This document shows positions 1 to 11,109 of a stretch of 64,000 bases of DNA, one piece after another (within the stretch, counting starts at the first letter, position 1; every line of letters begins with the position of its first letter). A model generated the notes under the pieces. It had not been told where the DNA came from and made no database searches. It saw nothing but the letters and a program-made list of their open reading frames with translations. The translations under genes were made by a program, and so were the position numbers. The stretch comes from Saturnia japonica. Lineage: Eukaryota; Arthropoda; Insecta; Lepidoptera; Saturniidae. The stretch lies in NCBI GenBank assembly GCA_033032175.1, contig CM065324.1, forward strand, positions 3,162,001 to 3,226,000, in the 5' to 3' direction.

Positions 1-49
1 ATAATTCTGTAGCTAAGATGTAAATTGAAGTATTTAAATGTTCCTCCAG

Positions 50-271
50 TTTGGCCCGCTCGCGAAGAAGGTGGATATGACAGAGAGGCAGGTGGAGCGG
101 TGGTGGCGTCTCCGCCGGAGCCAGGACAAGCCCTCTACCCTCGTCAAGTTCTGCGAGAACACGTGGAAGTTCACGTTCTATTTGTGCAACTTTACCTTCG
201 GTATCATCGTGCTGTGGGATAAGGAGTGGTTGTGGGACATTGACCAGTGCTACATTGGGTATCCACATCAG
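50..271 (+). CDS. schlank: Ceramide synthase exon: homeobox-like segment and first TLC helix
   Basis: This is a 222-nt exon, phase 0 at both ends. The acceptor is ttcctccag ending at 49 and the donor is CAG|GTGAGA at 271/272. It encodes the homeobox-like helix with ERQVERWWRLRRSQDKPS, the conserved VKFCENTWKFTFYL stretch that leads into a membrane segment, and ends in IGYPHQ. An ATG at 38-40 lies inside the intron polypyrimidine tract and is not a start. Confidence 0.88.
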
Positions 272-3200
272 GTGAGAGATTGTTTTTAAACTATCCGATT
301 TTAAGAATGCGCACTAAAAATCAAATAAATATAAGAAAATTAAAAGGTCGGAATCTAATGACACCTCGTATGCTAAAATCCATCGAACCTAGCCGTTTAG
401 GCTACAGAGCGTACCAAAGAAATAGACATACATACATATATATTCTCACGCTCGAAAAACAAACATAACCCTGCTTTTTCGCAGTCGAGTAAAAATTGAC
501 CTTAGAATGAAATGAAACCTCTTTAAAACAAAAAAAAAAAATTAAACAACCTTGTCCATCTGACTCAGTTATCCTCTCAGGACATATTATCACTGTTAGA
601 TAAATAGAATTTACCTTTAAGACTAGTATAGTCATCTGTGATATAATGTAACCTCTTTAAAACAAAAGATAAGAAAGAAATGAAACAATATTGTCTATTT
701 AACTCGGACATCCCCTGAGGACATATTATCACAGTTGTATATATAAAATTGACCTTTGAGGCTAGTATATTGAATGTAGTGAAATTTCGTTATGACAAAA
801 GATAAAAATGAATAAATTTAATAGACTACCCATCAGATTCAAATATCCAGGACATATCGACTTTGTCAAATTTCAGGGTATAACGGACGACATCTGGTGG
901 TACTATATGATATCGTCATCATTCTACTGGTCGCTGACGATATCCCAATTCTGGGACGTGCGTCGCAAGGACTTCGGGCAGATGTTCATCCACCACATAG
1001 CGACCATCTTCCTGTTGTCGTTCAGTTGGGTCTGCAACTTGCACAGGATCGGCACTCTGATGCTTCTCTTGCACGATTTCGCCGATATATTCGTTGAGGT
1101 ATAAGAATAAGAATAATTCTTACGCTCTCGTCATAAAGTTCAGAATAGCTTAATGAATCAGAGCCTATTAGGTCAATACCATGTATTTCGCTCTCTTTCG
1201 ACTGATCCGCGTCTTTCGGTCTCGTGAATCACATCACATAGGTACTAAATATTAAATACGCCGCGACAGCCTGCCGCGAAGGAAGTACTAAATGAACGAT
1301 TAAGCTTACGGAATAGTTCGTTCTAGTTCAGTGTCAGGAATTAATTCTTATTAGTAATTAGCACATGTACTAAACAAGCCTAGTTTGTAGTGGTGTACGG
1401 TATAGACGTATAAGTACAAACGTAGGTAGTGTATGCACGTTTGTAGTTAGACTACTGGGCACGTGGCAGCTACGAGTTAGCACTAACGGGTTTATTTTGG
1501 TTTTAGTTACTTTTTATATTTTTTACAAGCTGTGCCCGCGGCTGCGCCCGCGTTGACTACAGAATGCCGTCGATCGGGCACATGTGTAAATACTACTCCC
1601 GCTCCCGGTTAGTTAAAAATGCTTATAGTGGGTGATCCTTAGGAGGTAGACATATGATTTCGCTGACTTTTTTGTAGGTATTTTTAATGTTTATAATTAT
1701 GTAGTACATTGTTTTAATAAATCTCTTATGGTTTACTCAGCGTTTGAATGGATTCACTGTGACCGGTTTTTTATTTGCACGGGACCCTAACTCTTTTTCT
1801 AAAAGAAAAGTAGCCTAATTTACTCTTTATAATATCAGCTATCTGCCAGTGAAAGTCCCGTCAAAATCGGTCCAACCGTTTCGGAGATAGCCGGACAAAA
1901 AAAAAATGTGTTTTTGTTATAGTTATCGTATCGTATATACTTTCATATACATTTAGTTATAAGCTGTTATTTTGACATTACAAACAGACACTTCAATTTT
2001 ATTAATTGTATAGATTAGTTATAGGGTTTAGCATTTGGTCACAATCTTACCGGACCGTAAGTGACCATATGGCCCAAGATGGTAACACGTTAAGCATAGT
2101 GGAAGATTAGCTCTCAAAGTGCAGCTGCCGGAACACACCTATAGGTGCTTGGCGACAGATTTCCTACTTGAGGGTGGTAGCTAGCCAGGCGGGCATTAGA
2201 AAAATCGCACCACCACTATGGTTTCATCACGATGTTTTCCTTCACCGGGCGCTTAGGTTCACTGCAAGTATTCGAACTCACGTCTATCGACGCTACCACT
2301 GAAGCCATCGTAGCTTAAACTTTGTTCTATTCCAGTCAGTGAAGGCAACGAAATACGCTAACTGCCAACGTGTGTGCGACACCCTGTTCCTCATGCTCAT
2401 CGTCTTTTGGATCGGAACCCGCGTCATTATCTACCCCTATTACATTATCTGGAGGTTAGTATATATGAAAAAAAGTGTTTTTGGCGGGATCTTGAAGTGA
2501 CATGTGGTTTTCATTTTCAACTTAGGTTCTTTGACCCTATATTATGTAATATTGGTGGCGTTTTGCGTGATATAGTTTGATTTTTGTACATAAGTGAAGT
2601 GGATTATAAATATAAACTGAAGGCATGTATTCTGAGATCCAACGAAAACTCCCTAGAAACACCATGTTGTTAGGTTACTGAAATCGTCATAAGACTGAAG
2701 TCAAAGATAGGAAGAAGAAGAAAAAATAAATTATAATTAATTAACTTGCTCTAAGAGTAGTTTTAATTGAAAATCGTTATGAATGTCGATTGTATTGTTG
2801 TAATGTTTCATGTTTCCCACAGCACGTCGATCCGAGCGCCGATGTTATTGCCCATGTTCCCCGCCTACTACATATTCAACTCGCTGCTGTGTTTGCTACT
2901 CGTTCTACACATTATATGGACCTGGCTGATACTACAGATCGCTTACAACGCACTCAGAGCCGGGCAGGTTGGTATCCAGTTAAATCATTAATCGAGTAGA
3001 GTCATGTTTTTCGAGCGTATGTAGGCGTGTCTATTTCTTTGGCACGCACTGTATAGTTTCAACGTTTTGATAGTTTTTAGTATACGAGATGTCGTTGGAT
3101 TCGTCTTAATTGTGGAAGTGACATAGATTATATAATATTTAAAGTACGACGTCTGGGAATCAAATAAAAAAGTACAAAATAGAAAAAAAAATGTTGTGTT

Positions 3201-6200
3201 TTTGTTGCTGTCGGGTTTTTGTTTCCTTTTTAATAATTTAGCTTGTTTTGTCTTATAAATAAATAAAATGATTGGGGTTTGCCGTTGTGCGCGCATCGCG
3301 CAAAAACTACTGGATAGCTCTTGACTTTTTTTTTTGTTTTATTCCTTAATAATTGTCCCTTATCAAAAAGAAAAGTTATCACGATATCTTCGTTCAATAG
3401 AAAGTTATTAAAATTTTAAGAAAGTACGATTTTTATAAGCACTACGCGTTCATTTATGAGTTTTCGTGCCGAGGTGTTAATGTAACATAATTATTTAATA
3501 TAATAAACACCGCAGATAAAGTCGCGGGTATTAGCTGGATATTTTAATAGAATAATATAATTGAAATTTCTTGTTGCTTAACTATGAGCAATACTGGTGG
3601 ATTGTGACGTAACAAAATATAAAGCTATTTACAGCAACGGCAACAAGCGACAATTTGACAAAATGTTGTGCCTCGGCAATATTGGGCGATATGAAGCAAC
3701 TCCAAGAATCTAGGTAATACTTTGATACAAGAGTAATTAAGTTGAAGAACTATCGCTCGCTTTGGATTACATTTTTCTTGCAACGGCCGTTGTATATCCG
3801 CCCGCACTCTCCGCGGAAGCGAGACGTAGTTAAACCGCTGAATAAATAAGTGCAAGCGAGATAAGATAAATAATTGACTTAGATTTCTATACTAACTGGA
3901 TATTCGGCAATTCACAATATTAGGAGCAAAAATTTGATCCATATCAGTATATTATAGATCTATAGGTAGAGCATAAAGAAATTTAATTGGAGATTTATCT
4001 CTACTTGGAGAGTCCGACTGGTGAAATACCTCCCCCTACAGAATATCGCAGCTAAATAACCTAGTATTGTGTTACTGTGGTGAGTAGGATTTCCAGACCT
4101 TGGGGCAGAGGGGGTTGGAGGTCGGCAACGCTCTAATGATACCTATGGTATTACAAGTGTCCAGGCTACGGCAGCCGCTTACCATCAGGCGGGCCGTATG
4201 ATTGTTTGTCACATAAGTTGTATAACGTAAAGGTTAATTAAAAAAAATACGAGAGGTTTTTGTCATTCATTACATAATGTTTCAAACAAAAATAAAGATT
4301 TATAAATTAACACAAAACGAGCGAGCCTTACAGCAGTCGCATATGATGTGTAACATCTAACTTAATATAATGTACATATATAAATTATTTTATATAACAT
4401 CACACTTTATATACATAACATTGTAGGTTAAGCGCACAGCTCATGCGTTCTCCTTCTCTATTTCTCTTTCTCGTCACACACACACGCACACACTGTTCGC
4501 TCACAGTACCAATCTCTCGGAAAATGCGTTCTTACCATCTGACGGCCACTCTCTACTACCGCGCGCGCTCATTGGTCAAATCAAATAGCACGCTCTTTCC
4601 CGGCTTCCTGTTACACACTTCCGTCCCTTTTCACGAGATCACTCCCACAGATTGTAGGAAAGCGAGAGGAAAGATGTTACACGTCAAAAAACTTTATGCC
4701 TGTTCATGAGCCAGGACGGTACTGGATGTTCATAAAGATATAACGCCTCTTGCAGATGGACGGTGACATTCGTAGTTCGAGCTCTGAGCTGAGCGACAGC
4801 CCCAGAAACTCAAACCACAGTTCCCCGAGCCGTGTTAAAAATAAAAAGTGAGTACTTTTAAATATCAATTGAGAAATGTTGAAAATTATTTATTTAAAGT
4901 TTTGTATTGTTGAGTGTGTTATAAACACAGCAATATGGTTAGCAACTTCATTTATTAGTACTTAATCTAATTGATAATGGCTATACTCTAACGAACGCAT
5001 TAGGCGGCCAAATCGCGGCGGTCAGCCAGATCTTGAGCAACACGCACGCGGCCAACCGTAGCCGCCGGGTTCAGTGGATTTCTTTCAATTTTGTCAGTGC
5101 GCACGCATTAGCCGATGCGGCCGGTACTGTTCACGGAACCGGATTTTTCATTGAGTGATTATTTTAGTTATTAAGAGTTATTTTAGTTGTCATTATATCA
5201 AGTATCTGATGAATCGTGCTACATGACATTCTCAAATAATTGAAAAAATAATCTTCATAATTTTTGATTACTAAGTAATGGGTTCAGTCAATATATTTTT
5301 GTGACCTTTTCTTCTTTTTTTTCCGTACCATAGCTACATACACAAGCAAAACCATACACTCTTCAACGTCTATTTGAAAGCAACCCGTGTAGTCAACTGA
5401 GAATTCTTGGCCGCCATGAACCGTCTGGCCGCCGCGATTTGTCCGCTTAATGCGTTTGTAGCCTAATGCGTCACCGCCACGAGCGAATTATCGTCCTGCC
5501 ACTTCATTCTATAACAAGTCTATAAGCGTGTCTGCACACGGCGATACTATCGCGGCGATGCGACGAGTTTCATTGACGAGGGAAATGTCAAAAATTTGCT
5601 GCGCGCCCGCTGCAAGACTCTACTTACTCGCAGCGCACACGCGGCGAAACAAAACTTTTCACACTTATGATATCGTTCTTTCTTTTCACCGAACTGAGCT
5701 CTTTTCAACAAAGCAACTGTGCAACGTGTTACTGCGATAACGCGGCGATCGGTCAAGAAAGTTCAAGGTTCAGAAATTTATATTGTGTTATCTATCTGAT
5801 ACTTAGACATTGTTGCATAAGAGGACATTTAAATACTTCTTCAATCACTACCGTTAATAAAGGAAATTGCTCTCCATCAAACTATACCCTCAGTCAAAAA
5901 AAAAAAAAAAATGAGCTTCGCAGTGAAGTGAAGGAACTAGTATATGATATAACTTAACGAGATGTTCCAATCATTCTACGGAGATTGACGATGATAATTT
6001 TAAAATAAAAAAAATAATGAATAAAATATATAGTTTTAGAAATTAATATTTGCTTGTTTTTTTTTCAGAGTGACGTAAGCCAAGAACGTATTAAGAAGAA
6101 ATCTCAGAAACGAGCGCAACCGTATGCATTGTTATGTTTATAAGAAACTCGCATATTAATTAATATAAATAATTCTATTATTATTGTAGTACACGGGGAT

Positions 6201-9200
6201 ATCGCGTAACATATGAAAAATAGAGTTGGGAATTGCACATCGATAAAATGAATAAAAATATCGAAATAAGTGATTGTAATTTCAAACTCTATCTTTTTCA
6301 CGTTCTGGTTTAATTTTGTATGGTTGTGTCATCGCGTGTACGAGAAGGACATACATTAGATGTGTCGGAAATATAATTTTTGTATTTTGGCAGAGAATTG
6401 TAATTCATATCCAGTCTCAAAGTCTTGTTTTCAAAATGGATTATTTTCGTACCTAATTTGCTTGAAAATAGTGTTATTAAAACACCGATTAACAATCGAT
6501 TTGTCGTATAGTAACTAACATTATAATATGGGGTTGCATTTTGTGATTGCAACAAAAAAAAATGCGCGAACGATATTTTTGGAACGAAGTTTCTTATCGC
6601 ACGGTACGGACTTGGCGGATGGGGGCTAGGTGGATAAAATTGTAAGAATTTTCCGTCACGATCCTTTCTATAGTGTAGACGGTTATACATAGCGCGTATG
6701 CTATTGGCTGTGCCGAGTCATAGGTGCGTGCTTATTGGTTTTCAAAGCTACGAACTTCATTCCAACCGAGTTCTACCGTGTTCCACGACACTCGCGCATT
6801 TTTTTTACCTTTCAAGTTACCACAAAGTACGCATTCCGTTGATTTTTTTACAAAACTATTAATTCTATAGGATTTGCAAATAATCAATGTTTTACCAACA
6901 CTAATTATAAGAATTCCGTGTCACGTATAGAGATTCTCTAATATTTTATTTTAGAAAGATAAATTCTTTTTATATCGAAATTATTGGATAGGTATTGTTA
7001 CCTCCGTAGGTAATACAAATTCCGTTTAGGATAAAATAATTTGTTAATACAAACAACTAACTATTTCAGTGGCATTCGTTGTTCAGAGAAAACGTTTATA
7101 CACTACTCTGTGGCTATAGTAATCTCGTATATTTCTTCCTTTTCTTGCTTGTTGTATTCGTTTGGATGCCCAAAACAGAACTGTCATACGTCGAAATGTA
7201 ATAATGTAAATAACTTATAATTATTTTCGATAAAAACTAAGGATCGAAATATCGAGAATGATCTTGACATACCGATGACGTTTAAAAGATGAGTAGAAAT
7301 TGTTAATTGGCTTACGTAACTGAACCGATAAGGTTTCAATGTGTGCGTGTTTCGCGTGACCGCGACGCCTTACCATATCTATGAATTTAAACACGATGTT
7401 TGTAGTGTATGTCTAGATGTTTCCGGATATTTTTTTTATACAAATGATTACGACGTCAATGTAATCGATATTTTCTACCATGTATAATAGATTCCAATTC
7501 AAAGTCGAATCTTTATTTGTATGATAAGAATTTATCGATAAATATTACATTTCTCATTCGAATTGGAAACCTTAAATTACATAAAGTGCGTTTTTTATTA
7601 CCTCGGAGTAAATTGGTGACCATTAATGTCAAACTTAAAAATAATATCACCACATTCATGTTTGTAGTGTTGTGCTACCGTATAATTTAAATTAATAAAA
7701 TGGTTTAAATCGTAAGATTTTTAATACTGAATTGAGTGTTTTTAAAAGAAGAACACTTCGGTTGGCCCACGTCATACGCGTTTTTCTTTAACGTATTTGG
7801 CCTTCATCTGGGGGGGAGGGGGTGGGGTCAATGTTTTTTCATTTTTCTTTAACGTATTTGGCCTTCATCTGGGGGGAAGGGGTGGGGTCAATGTTTTTTC
7901 AATAATATCACGTACGGTTATACGGTTACTTCCGAATGGTGGACAATGACGTTTTAAAAATAGACGCGTTATACTCTCACTAAAAGTAATTTGAACATTG
8001 TACAAATTTTGCTATCAGTATGTTGAAACAAAAGAGATGAGAAATCACAACTGATCACTGATAACATACAAAATGACATATAAAATGAATGATGACGTCA
8101 CGGGACCATTATGCATTGTTTTTGTTGCATACTTTTTATTTATTTTAAAAAAATATTTTCTAATCACTTTATGTTGCATTAATAATTAAAAAAATATTCA
8201 TAGGTATTATTTTTAAAATCGTATTAACTAGCAACACATGAAATCTCATCTTACTCCGTGGGAAAAGAAAAAGTACTTTACGAAATACCGATTTATTAGA
8301 TAGTCATTTTATTTCAGTCTCCCAATTTTATTTAAGGTAAAACTAAGTCGTGAAGAATTAATTTTGTTTAACACGATGTTTATATAACGGTCTTTTTATA
8401 TTTCCTGTTTTTATATTTATATTGTACGTACGAGGTTTATATTTCTTTTATTTTTCTATAATTATTTTCATTCGCGTCAGTGAATGCCTTATTTTTACAA
8501 ATATGGAACTTTTCAAGGCAAAGGATGCCTAAATATCGACAAAAAATTACTATGTATTTGTAAATATTTCCTATTAAAAAAAAAGTTTTATATCGCATAG
8601 AGTACAAACCTGCTTGTGAAGAATTAACATTTGAAATTAAATAAATAAAAAGTATTATTATCGACAATGTACTTGTATTATAACCTGTGACGAAATTATC
8701 GATATTTTAGAAACTCTAGTTAGAAATTGATTTTTTTACCAATTTCGATACGTATGCAGTGTTACCGTTATAACAGGGGACCACGTAGTTGGATCTAGAT
8801 TTTTTGATATTAATTTTTTTGTCCAATATTTTTAATAAATTATTTCTATAGTTTGTAATTTTATAACAGAATTAGCTGCCAAATATGAATAAAATTATGC
8901 GTGTAACCTTTACACGCGGTTGAAGTGAAACTTATTTGAATTTGAACACTGTACAATTTAAATCATTTCATATCGTCCGTAACGTAGCGTCACACAAAAT
9001 TTCTTTGTCGTGTCCAAAAAAGGTTTCACTTCATAAATTATGCGTGTAAACTTTACACGCGTTTGAAGTGAAACTTATTTTAATTTGACGACTATAGAAA
9101 TACAATTCATGTCGTCCGTAACGTTGTCACACAAAATTTTCCTTGCCGTGTCCAAAGAAGTTTCATTTCAAAAATGTCTTTTTTTCTAAATATTATTATG

Positions 9201-10854
9201 TATACGTGTCAATGAAAATATTGAAACATTTCAGTACCTATTGACATTATAATGTATAAACAGTTAAATATGTTGTATATTTTTGATGTCTGTTAATATA
9301 ATTAGGGTATAATAAATTTACATTATATGGACATTTTACTATATTAGCTTATTCAAATGGTTCGAATGCTCGAGATATTTTGAGATACGCTCACACCCGA
9401 AAACATCCCATAAGGGCTCATATACACGAGCGGCACGTTGCCAACGGCAGACGCAACTGCAGCCGTTGTCGGCTCTCTGTGTACAGGAGCCAATTGAAAA
9501 ATGGTGACCGAAGAAGATTCACTGCCGCCCATGCTTCGTTTTTTGTTGTTTATTTAATTTATAATCTCAAATACAAGTATAGAAAACACGCAAGTTGAAT
9601 GCAGAGTTAAGAAATTCGATAGTGCTGTGACCTAATTAGATTTAATAGAAACAAAAATACCACGGGGCTGCAACTTGAGCATTGACGCGATCAGTAAGCG
9701 TACGATAGTTTCAAAGACCACTCACACCATTACAGTAAGTGCGCGCGAGAGGCGAGGCGTGCGGACGACGGGGGGAGATGCTCCCGCTCATCACCTTAGG
9801 CCTCGACTGCATTCAACTCGTGCGCATACTATATTATTCCTTACTGCCACAATTAGCAATCAACATCAATTTTGTCACTGGAGCTCATTTTATAAATCTG
9901 CGACGCGCGCGCACTTCTGAAATATTTGCAGTGTATTGACAAAATGTCGGATACGACACGTTAAACTCGCAAGCGTCGCTATAGTTCGAGGACTTCAGCA
10001 TAGATGGTAGACGTACCAGTTTGTTCCACACTAAGGAATTTTGATTTGTCGCTGGTTTATTTGGGAACATAAAATAAATGTGAAAATTATAGATTTTCTT
10101 TTTATTATGCACTTTTATAGAAAGCACGTCCGAATATAACCTAATCTGTCAGTTGACTCTACGTAATACGTTTTACCACAGATATTGTATTAACATAGAT
10201 GATAATAATCGGATGTTTTAACTTTGGTCATAAACACAGATTTCTGGTAGATGTACCAGATTTTAGGGTCTTGTATCATGTACCATGTAAAAGTTTTACT
10301 GGCATTGGTACGAAATAATACCAACTTTCATTATCGATTAAAGGCGTTTTGTTTAAATATAAGCAAGAGTTGTATATGGTTTTTATCAGGGATCCTTTTT
10401 TGTCATCTTTATTGATTTTGTTGTTTTGAACCATCGTGATTTTTATATAAATAGTATTTAATTTACTTATTATTACCATAATAAATGTAAAAAAAATAAC
10501 GGTTTTAATTTAAATCGACAAAGCGCCAAATATACCAATACGATAGCGTGAAAAAATACATACAATACTGCAATGAAATCGTCGTTTGGACATAAGTTAT
10601 GTGTTCTCGCTTTAGCATGTACTTGCATCTCTTTCCCTTTGTAATTAGCAAAACTATATTCATACTGAGTTCTATCTACAGGGACGCATATAATAAAGTT
10701 TATAATGATATTTTATATTTCTTTTATAAGTTTGATTTTGTCTTCCAGCAAATCTGATCAAGATATGCTAAACGATGAAAGCTTATGGCAGGTACATACT
10801 TTGAATACGCCACACTATTCGATGCGGAGAGAAAAAGACAGAACTATTCTTTAA
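50..10854 (+). CDS. schlank: Ceramide synthase (Lag1/TLC family), 3' part of gene
   Basis: Joined exons 50-271, 877-1098, 2336-2454, 2823-2967 and 4756-4847, plus a terminal exon, encode about 270 residues with all phases matching. The family acylates sphingoid bases with fatty acyl-CoA in the ER membrane to make dihydroceramide and ceramide. Visible parts in order: the end of a homeobox-like segment (MTERQVERWWRLRRSQDKP), a membrane segment, the Lag1 motif with the catalytic His pair (MFIHHIAT) and the HDFADIF element, further TLC membrane helices (LLPMFPAYYIFNSLL), then a Ser/Asp/Glu-rich cytosolic tail. The order matches animal ceramide synthases and Drosophila schlank. Family members are about 380-400 residues, so roughly 110 N-terminal residues lie off the left edge. 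The first 49 bases are intron ending in ttcctccag. The C-terminus is uncertain (see terminal exons). Identification is secure; exact exon edges are inferred. Confidence 0.9.
494..795 (+). repeat. Intronic tandem repeat, about 2.3 units
   Basis: Units begin near 494, 610 and 749, each starting with TT(G/T)ACCTT and sharing AACCTCTTTAAAACA and GGACATATTATCAC(A/T)GTT. The periods are about 116 and 139, the first unit being shorter. The array sits in the intron between the exons at 271 and 877. No coding sense was seen. Confidence 0.75.
877..1098 (+). CDS. schlank: Ceramide synthase exon: Lag1 motif and catalytic His pair
   Basis: This 222-nt exon is phase 0 at both ends (acceptor aaatttcag at 876, donor GAG|GTATAA at 1098/1099). 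It encodes DDIWWYYMISSSFYWSL, the Lag1 motif containing FIHHIAT with the two adjacent histidines needed for acyltransfer in this family, and LLLHDFADIFVE. This is the most conserved part of the gene. The frame is open upstream to an ATG at 808, but that ATG lies before the acceptor in the intron. Confidence 0.9.
1528..2022 (-). mobile_element. Non-autonomous Helitron, minus orientation
   Basis: Read on the minus strand, it begins near 2022 with an AT-rich TCTATACAATTAATAAAA-like start and GTGTCTGTTTGTAATGTC. It ends near 1528 in a GC-rich hairpin (GCGGGCGCAGCCGCGGGCAC) followed by AGCTTG, a decayed form of the AGCTAGT end. The same element lies in opposite orientation at 36466-36974. No transposase gene is present. 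Confidence 0.65.
2035..2312 (-). mobile_element. tRNA-derived SINE, minus orientation
   Basis: On the minus strand there is a Pol III A-box-like TGGCTTCAGTGGTAGCG (2291-2307) and a B-box-like AGTTCGAATAC (2268-2278), about 20 nt apart. A body follows with AAGGAAAACATCGTGATG, as in common lepidopteran SINEs. The 3' half reappears in direct sense at 58985-59190. It lies just upstream of the acceptor of the exon at 2336. Confidence 0.7.
2336..2454 (+). CDS. schlank: Ceramide synthase exon: TLC middle helices
   Basis: This 119-nt exon has its acceptor ttctattccag at 2335 and its donor GGAG|GTTAGT at 2454/2455. It enters in phase 0 and leaves two bases over. It encodes SVKATKYANCQRVCDTLF, a hydrophobic helix and TRVIIYPYYIIW. 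The split codon joins with the next exon to give Ser. Confidence 0.87.
2473..2727 (+). repeat. Dispersed repeat family A (copy 1)
   Basis: It starts with TTTTTGGCGGGATCTTGAAG and carries TATTATGTAATATTGGTGGC, ending in a purine-rich GGAAGAAGAAG stretch. Two inverted relatives lie at 32490-32741 and 34535-34862. It looks like a short non-autonomous DNA element; superfamily unknown. Confidence 0.6.
2823..2967 (+). CDS. schlank: Ceramide synthase exon: last TLC helices
   Basis: This 145-nt exon follows the acceptor tgtttcccacag at 2822 and ends at CAG|GTTGGT (2967/2968). It takes one base to complete a Ser codon, then reads RAPMLLPMFPAYYIFNSLL and a second hydrophobic helix, ending NALRAGQ. The MFPAYYIFN stretch is conserved across animal ceramide synthases. 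It exits in phase 0. Confidence 0.88.
3250..3500 (+). repeat. Helitron-like fragment (GTTTGCCGTTGTGCGCGCAT family)
   Basis: It shares GGTTTGCCGTTGTGCGCGCA, the CTACTGGATAG stretch and TACGATTTTTATAAGC with the copies at 60452-60860. The GC-rich 3' hairpin end seen at 60655-60681 is missing here, so this copy is truncated or decayed. Confidence 0.5.
3989..4225 (+). repeat. Dispersed lepidopteran repeat family B (copy 1)
   Basis: It carries GTCCGACTGGTGAAATACCTCC, a middle with GGTGAGTAGG, and the end GCCGCTTACCATCAGGCGGG. Related copies are at 22612-22783 (inverted) and 43425-43640 (direct). The end resembles the 3' tail of a lepidopteran LINE or SINE; I recall it as very common in moth and butterfly genomes, but this was not searched. 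Confidence 0.65.
4756..4847 (+). CDS. schlank: Ceramide synthase exon: acidic serine-rich cytosolic tail
   Basis: This 92-nt exon follows the acceptor cctcttgcag at 4755 and ends at the donor AAAAA|GTGAGT (4847/4848), leaving two bases over. It encodes MDGDIRSSSSELSDSP followed by a Ser/Asn/Lys-rich stretch. The clustered S-x-x-D/E sites resemble the C-terminal casein kinase 2 sites known in mammalian ceramide synthases; phosphorylation here is inference. The ATG at its first codon is internal, directly after GQ of the previous exon. Confidence 0.8.
4987..5462. mobile_element. MITE with GC-rich terminal inverted repeats
   Basis: The left end reads GAACGCATTAGGCGG then CAAATCGCGGCGG. The right end, on the reverse strand, reads AAACGCATTAAGCGG then ACAAATCGCGGCGG. 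The repeats are about 35 bp and the element about 475 bp. No clear target-site duplication and no coding capacity was found. It lies in the large intron after the 4847 donor. Confidence 0.65.
5763..7760. other. Intron sequence without recognised genes
   Basis: This is AT-rich sequence. Apart from the candidate acceptor at 6068, I see no exon. One reverse frame of 126 codons (6310-6690) has low-complexity composition and no family likeness. Around 6700 there are two ATTGG motifs in the moderately GC-richer stretch, which is not enough to call a promoter. Confidence 0.5.
6069..6078 (+). CDS. schlank: Candidate short terminal exon of ceramide synthase (ends KVT)
   Basis: After a long T-rich tract the sequence ends in a tandem acceptor, ttttttttcagag. 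Using the first AG (6068), the split codon from the 4847 donor completes Lys and reads Val-Thr-stop. Using the second AG (6070), the frame stays open about 24 residues with a basic KKKSQKR stretch to a TAA near 6140. A donor-like GAC|GTAAGC at 6074/6075 could also make 6069-6074 a 6-nt microexon that preserves phase into the exon at 10749. These readings cannot be separated without transcripts. Confidence 0.4.
7570..7910 (+). repeat. Dispersed repeat family C (copy 1) with internal 61-bp tandem duplication
   Basis: It shares CGGAGTAAATTG, CTAATGTCA-like and TTTGTAGTGTTGTGCTACCG segments and GGTTGGCCCAC with 55430-56220. Inside it, 7781-7840 and 7842-7900 are near-identical direct repeats (TTTTTCTTTAACGTATTTGG ... 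GGTGGGGTCAATG) with a G-rich core. Confidence 0.65.
8893..9177. repeat. Tandem pair of 143-bp units, each with a palindrome
   Basis: Units start near 8893 and 9036. Each opens with AAATTATGCGTGTAA, carries a palindrome (GCGTGTAAACTTTACACGC in the second unit: 9-bp arms around one base), and pairs AAGTGAAACTT with a later AAGTTTCA-like inverse. The units are about 75-80% alike by eye. Confidence 0.75.
10749..10854 (+). CDS. schlank: Candidate terminal exon of ceramide synthase (acidic tail)
   Basis: The acceptor tttgattttgtcttccag ends at 10748. Joined to the two leftover bases of the 4847 donor, it reads NKSDQDMLNDESLWQ and continues open to a TAA at 10852-10854, about 35 codons. The acidic, Ser-containing start matches the preceding tail in character. 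A good donor, CAG|GTACAT, lies at 10791/10792, so the exon may instead be internal (43 nt, leaving in phase 0) with a further exon downstream that I could not fix. Confidence 0.5.
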
Positions 10855-10939
10855 ACAGACATAGACGATGAGCGCTGATTGTCTATCTCGCTTTATAGCA
10901 TAGCCTTTTATATGATTATAGTTAGATCGAATTTTCTAT

Positions 10940-11105
10940 AATACTAATAGGGAATTAGTCAGTTCGCGAATTATTTGCAAGTAAGCCAACAGCCTAAGTC
11001 GTGATTCAGCCACTTTTGCACTTTTGAGCATGTAGCCTTGCTTCCGCGGCTGAGTGCCTTCAGCGCTCTCTCCCAAGCTCGGTGAAACAGTAAAAGCCAG
11101 ACACA
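10940..11105 (+). repeat. Dispersed repeat family D (copy 1)
   Basis: It shares TAGGGAATTAGT, the TTATTTGCAA stretch, GCGGCTGAGTGCC and a CCCAAG(C/T)(T/C)CGGT end with 54845-55000 in the same orientation. It may be a fragment of an old LINE coding region; not identified. Confidence 0.6.
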
Positions 11106-11109
11106 GGCT

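Noticed and set aside
2268..2307. Candidate tRNA gene from A and B box words
   Set aside because: No acceptor stem pairing; the words belong to a SINE head, repeated elsewhere.
4443..4709. Plus-strand 88-codon frame ending just before the exon at 4756
   Set aside because: It ends in a stop before the acceptor at 4755 and has no family likeness; the region is an intron.
6310..6690. Minus-strand 126-codon frame
   Set aside because: Low-complexity Pro/Ser/Phe composition, no domain, inside an intron.
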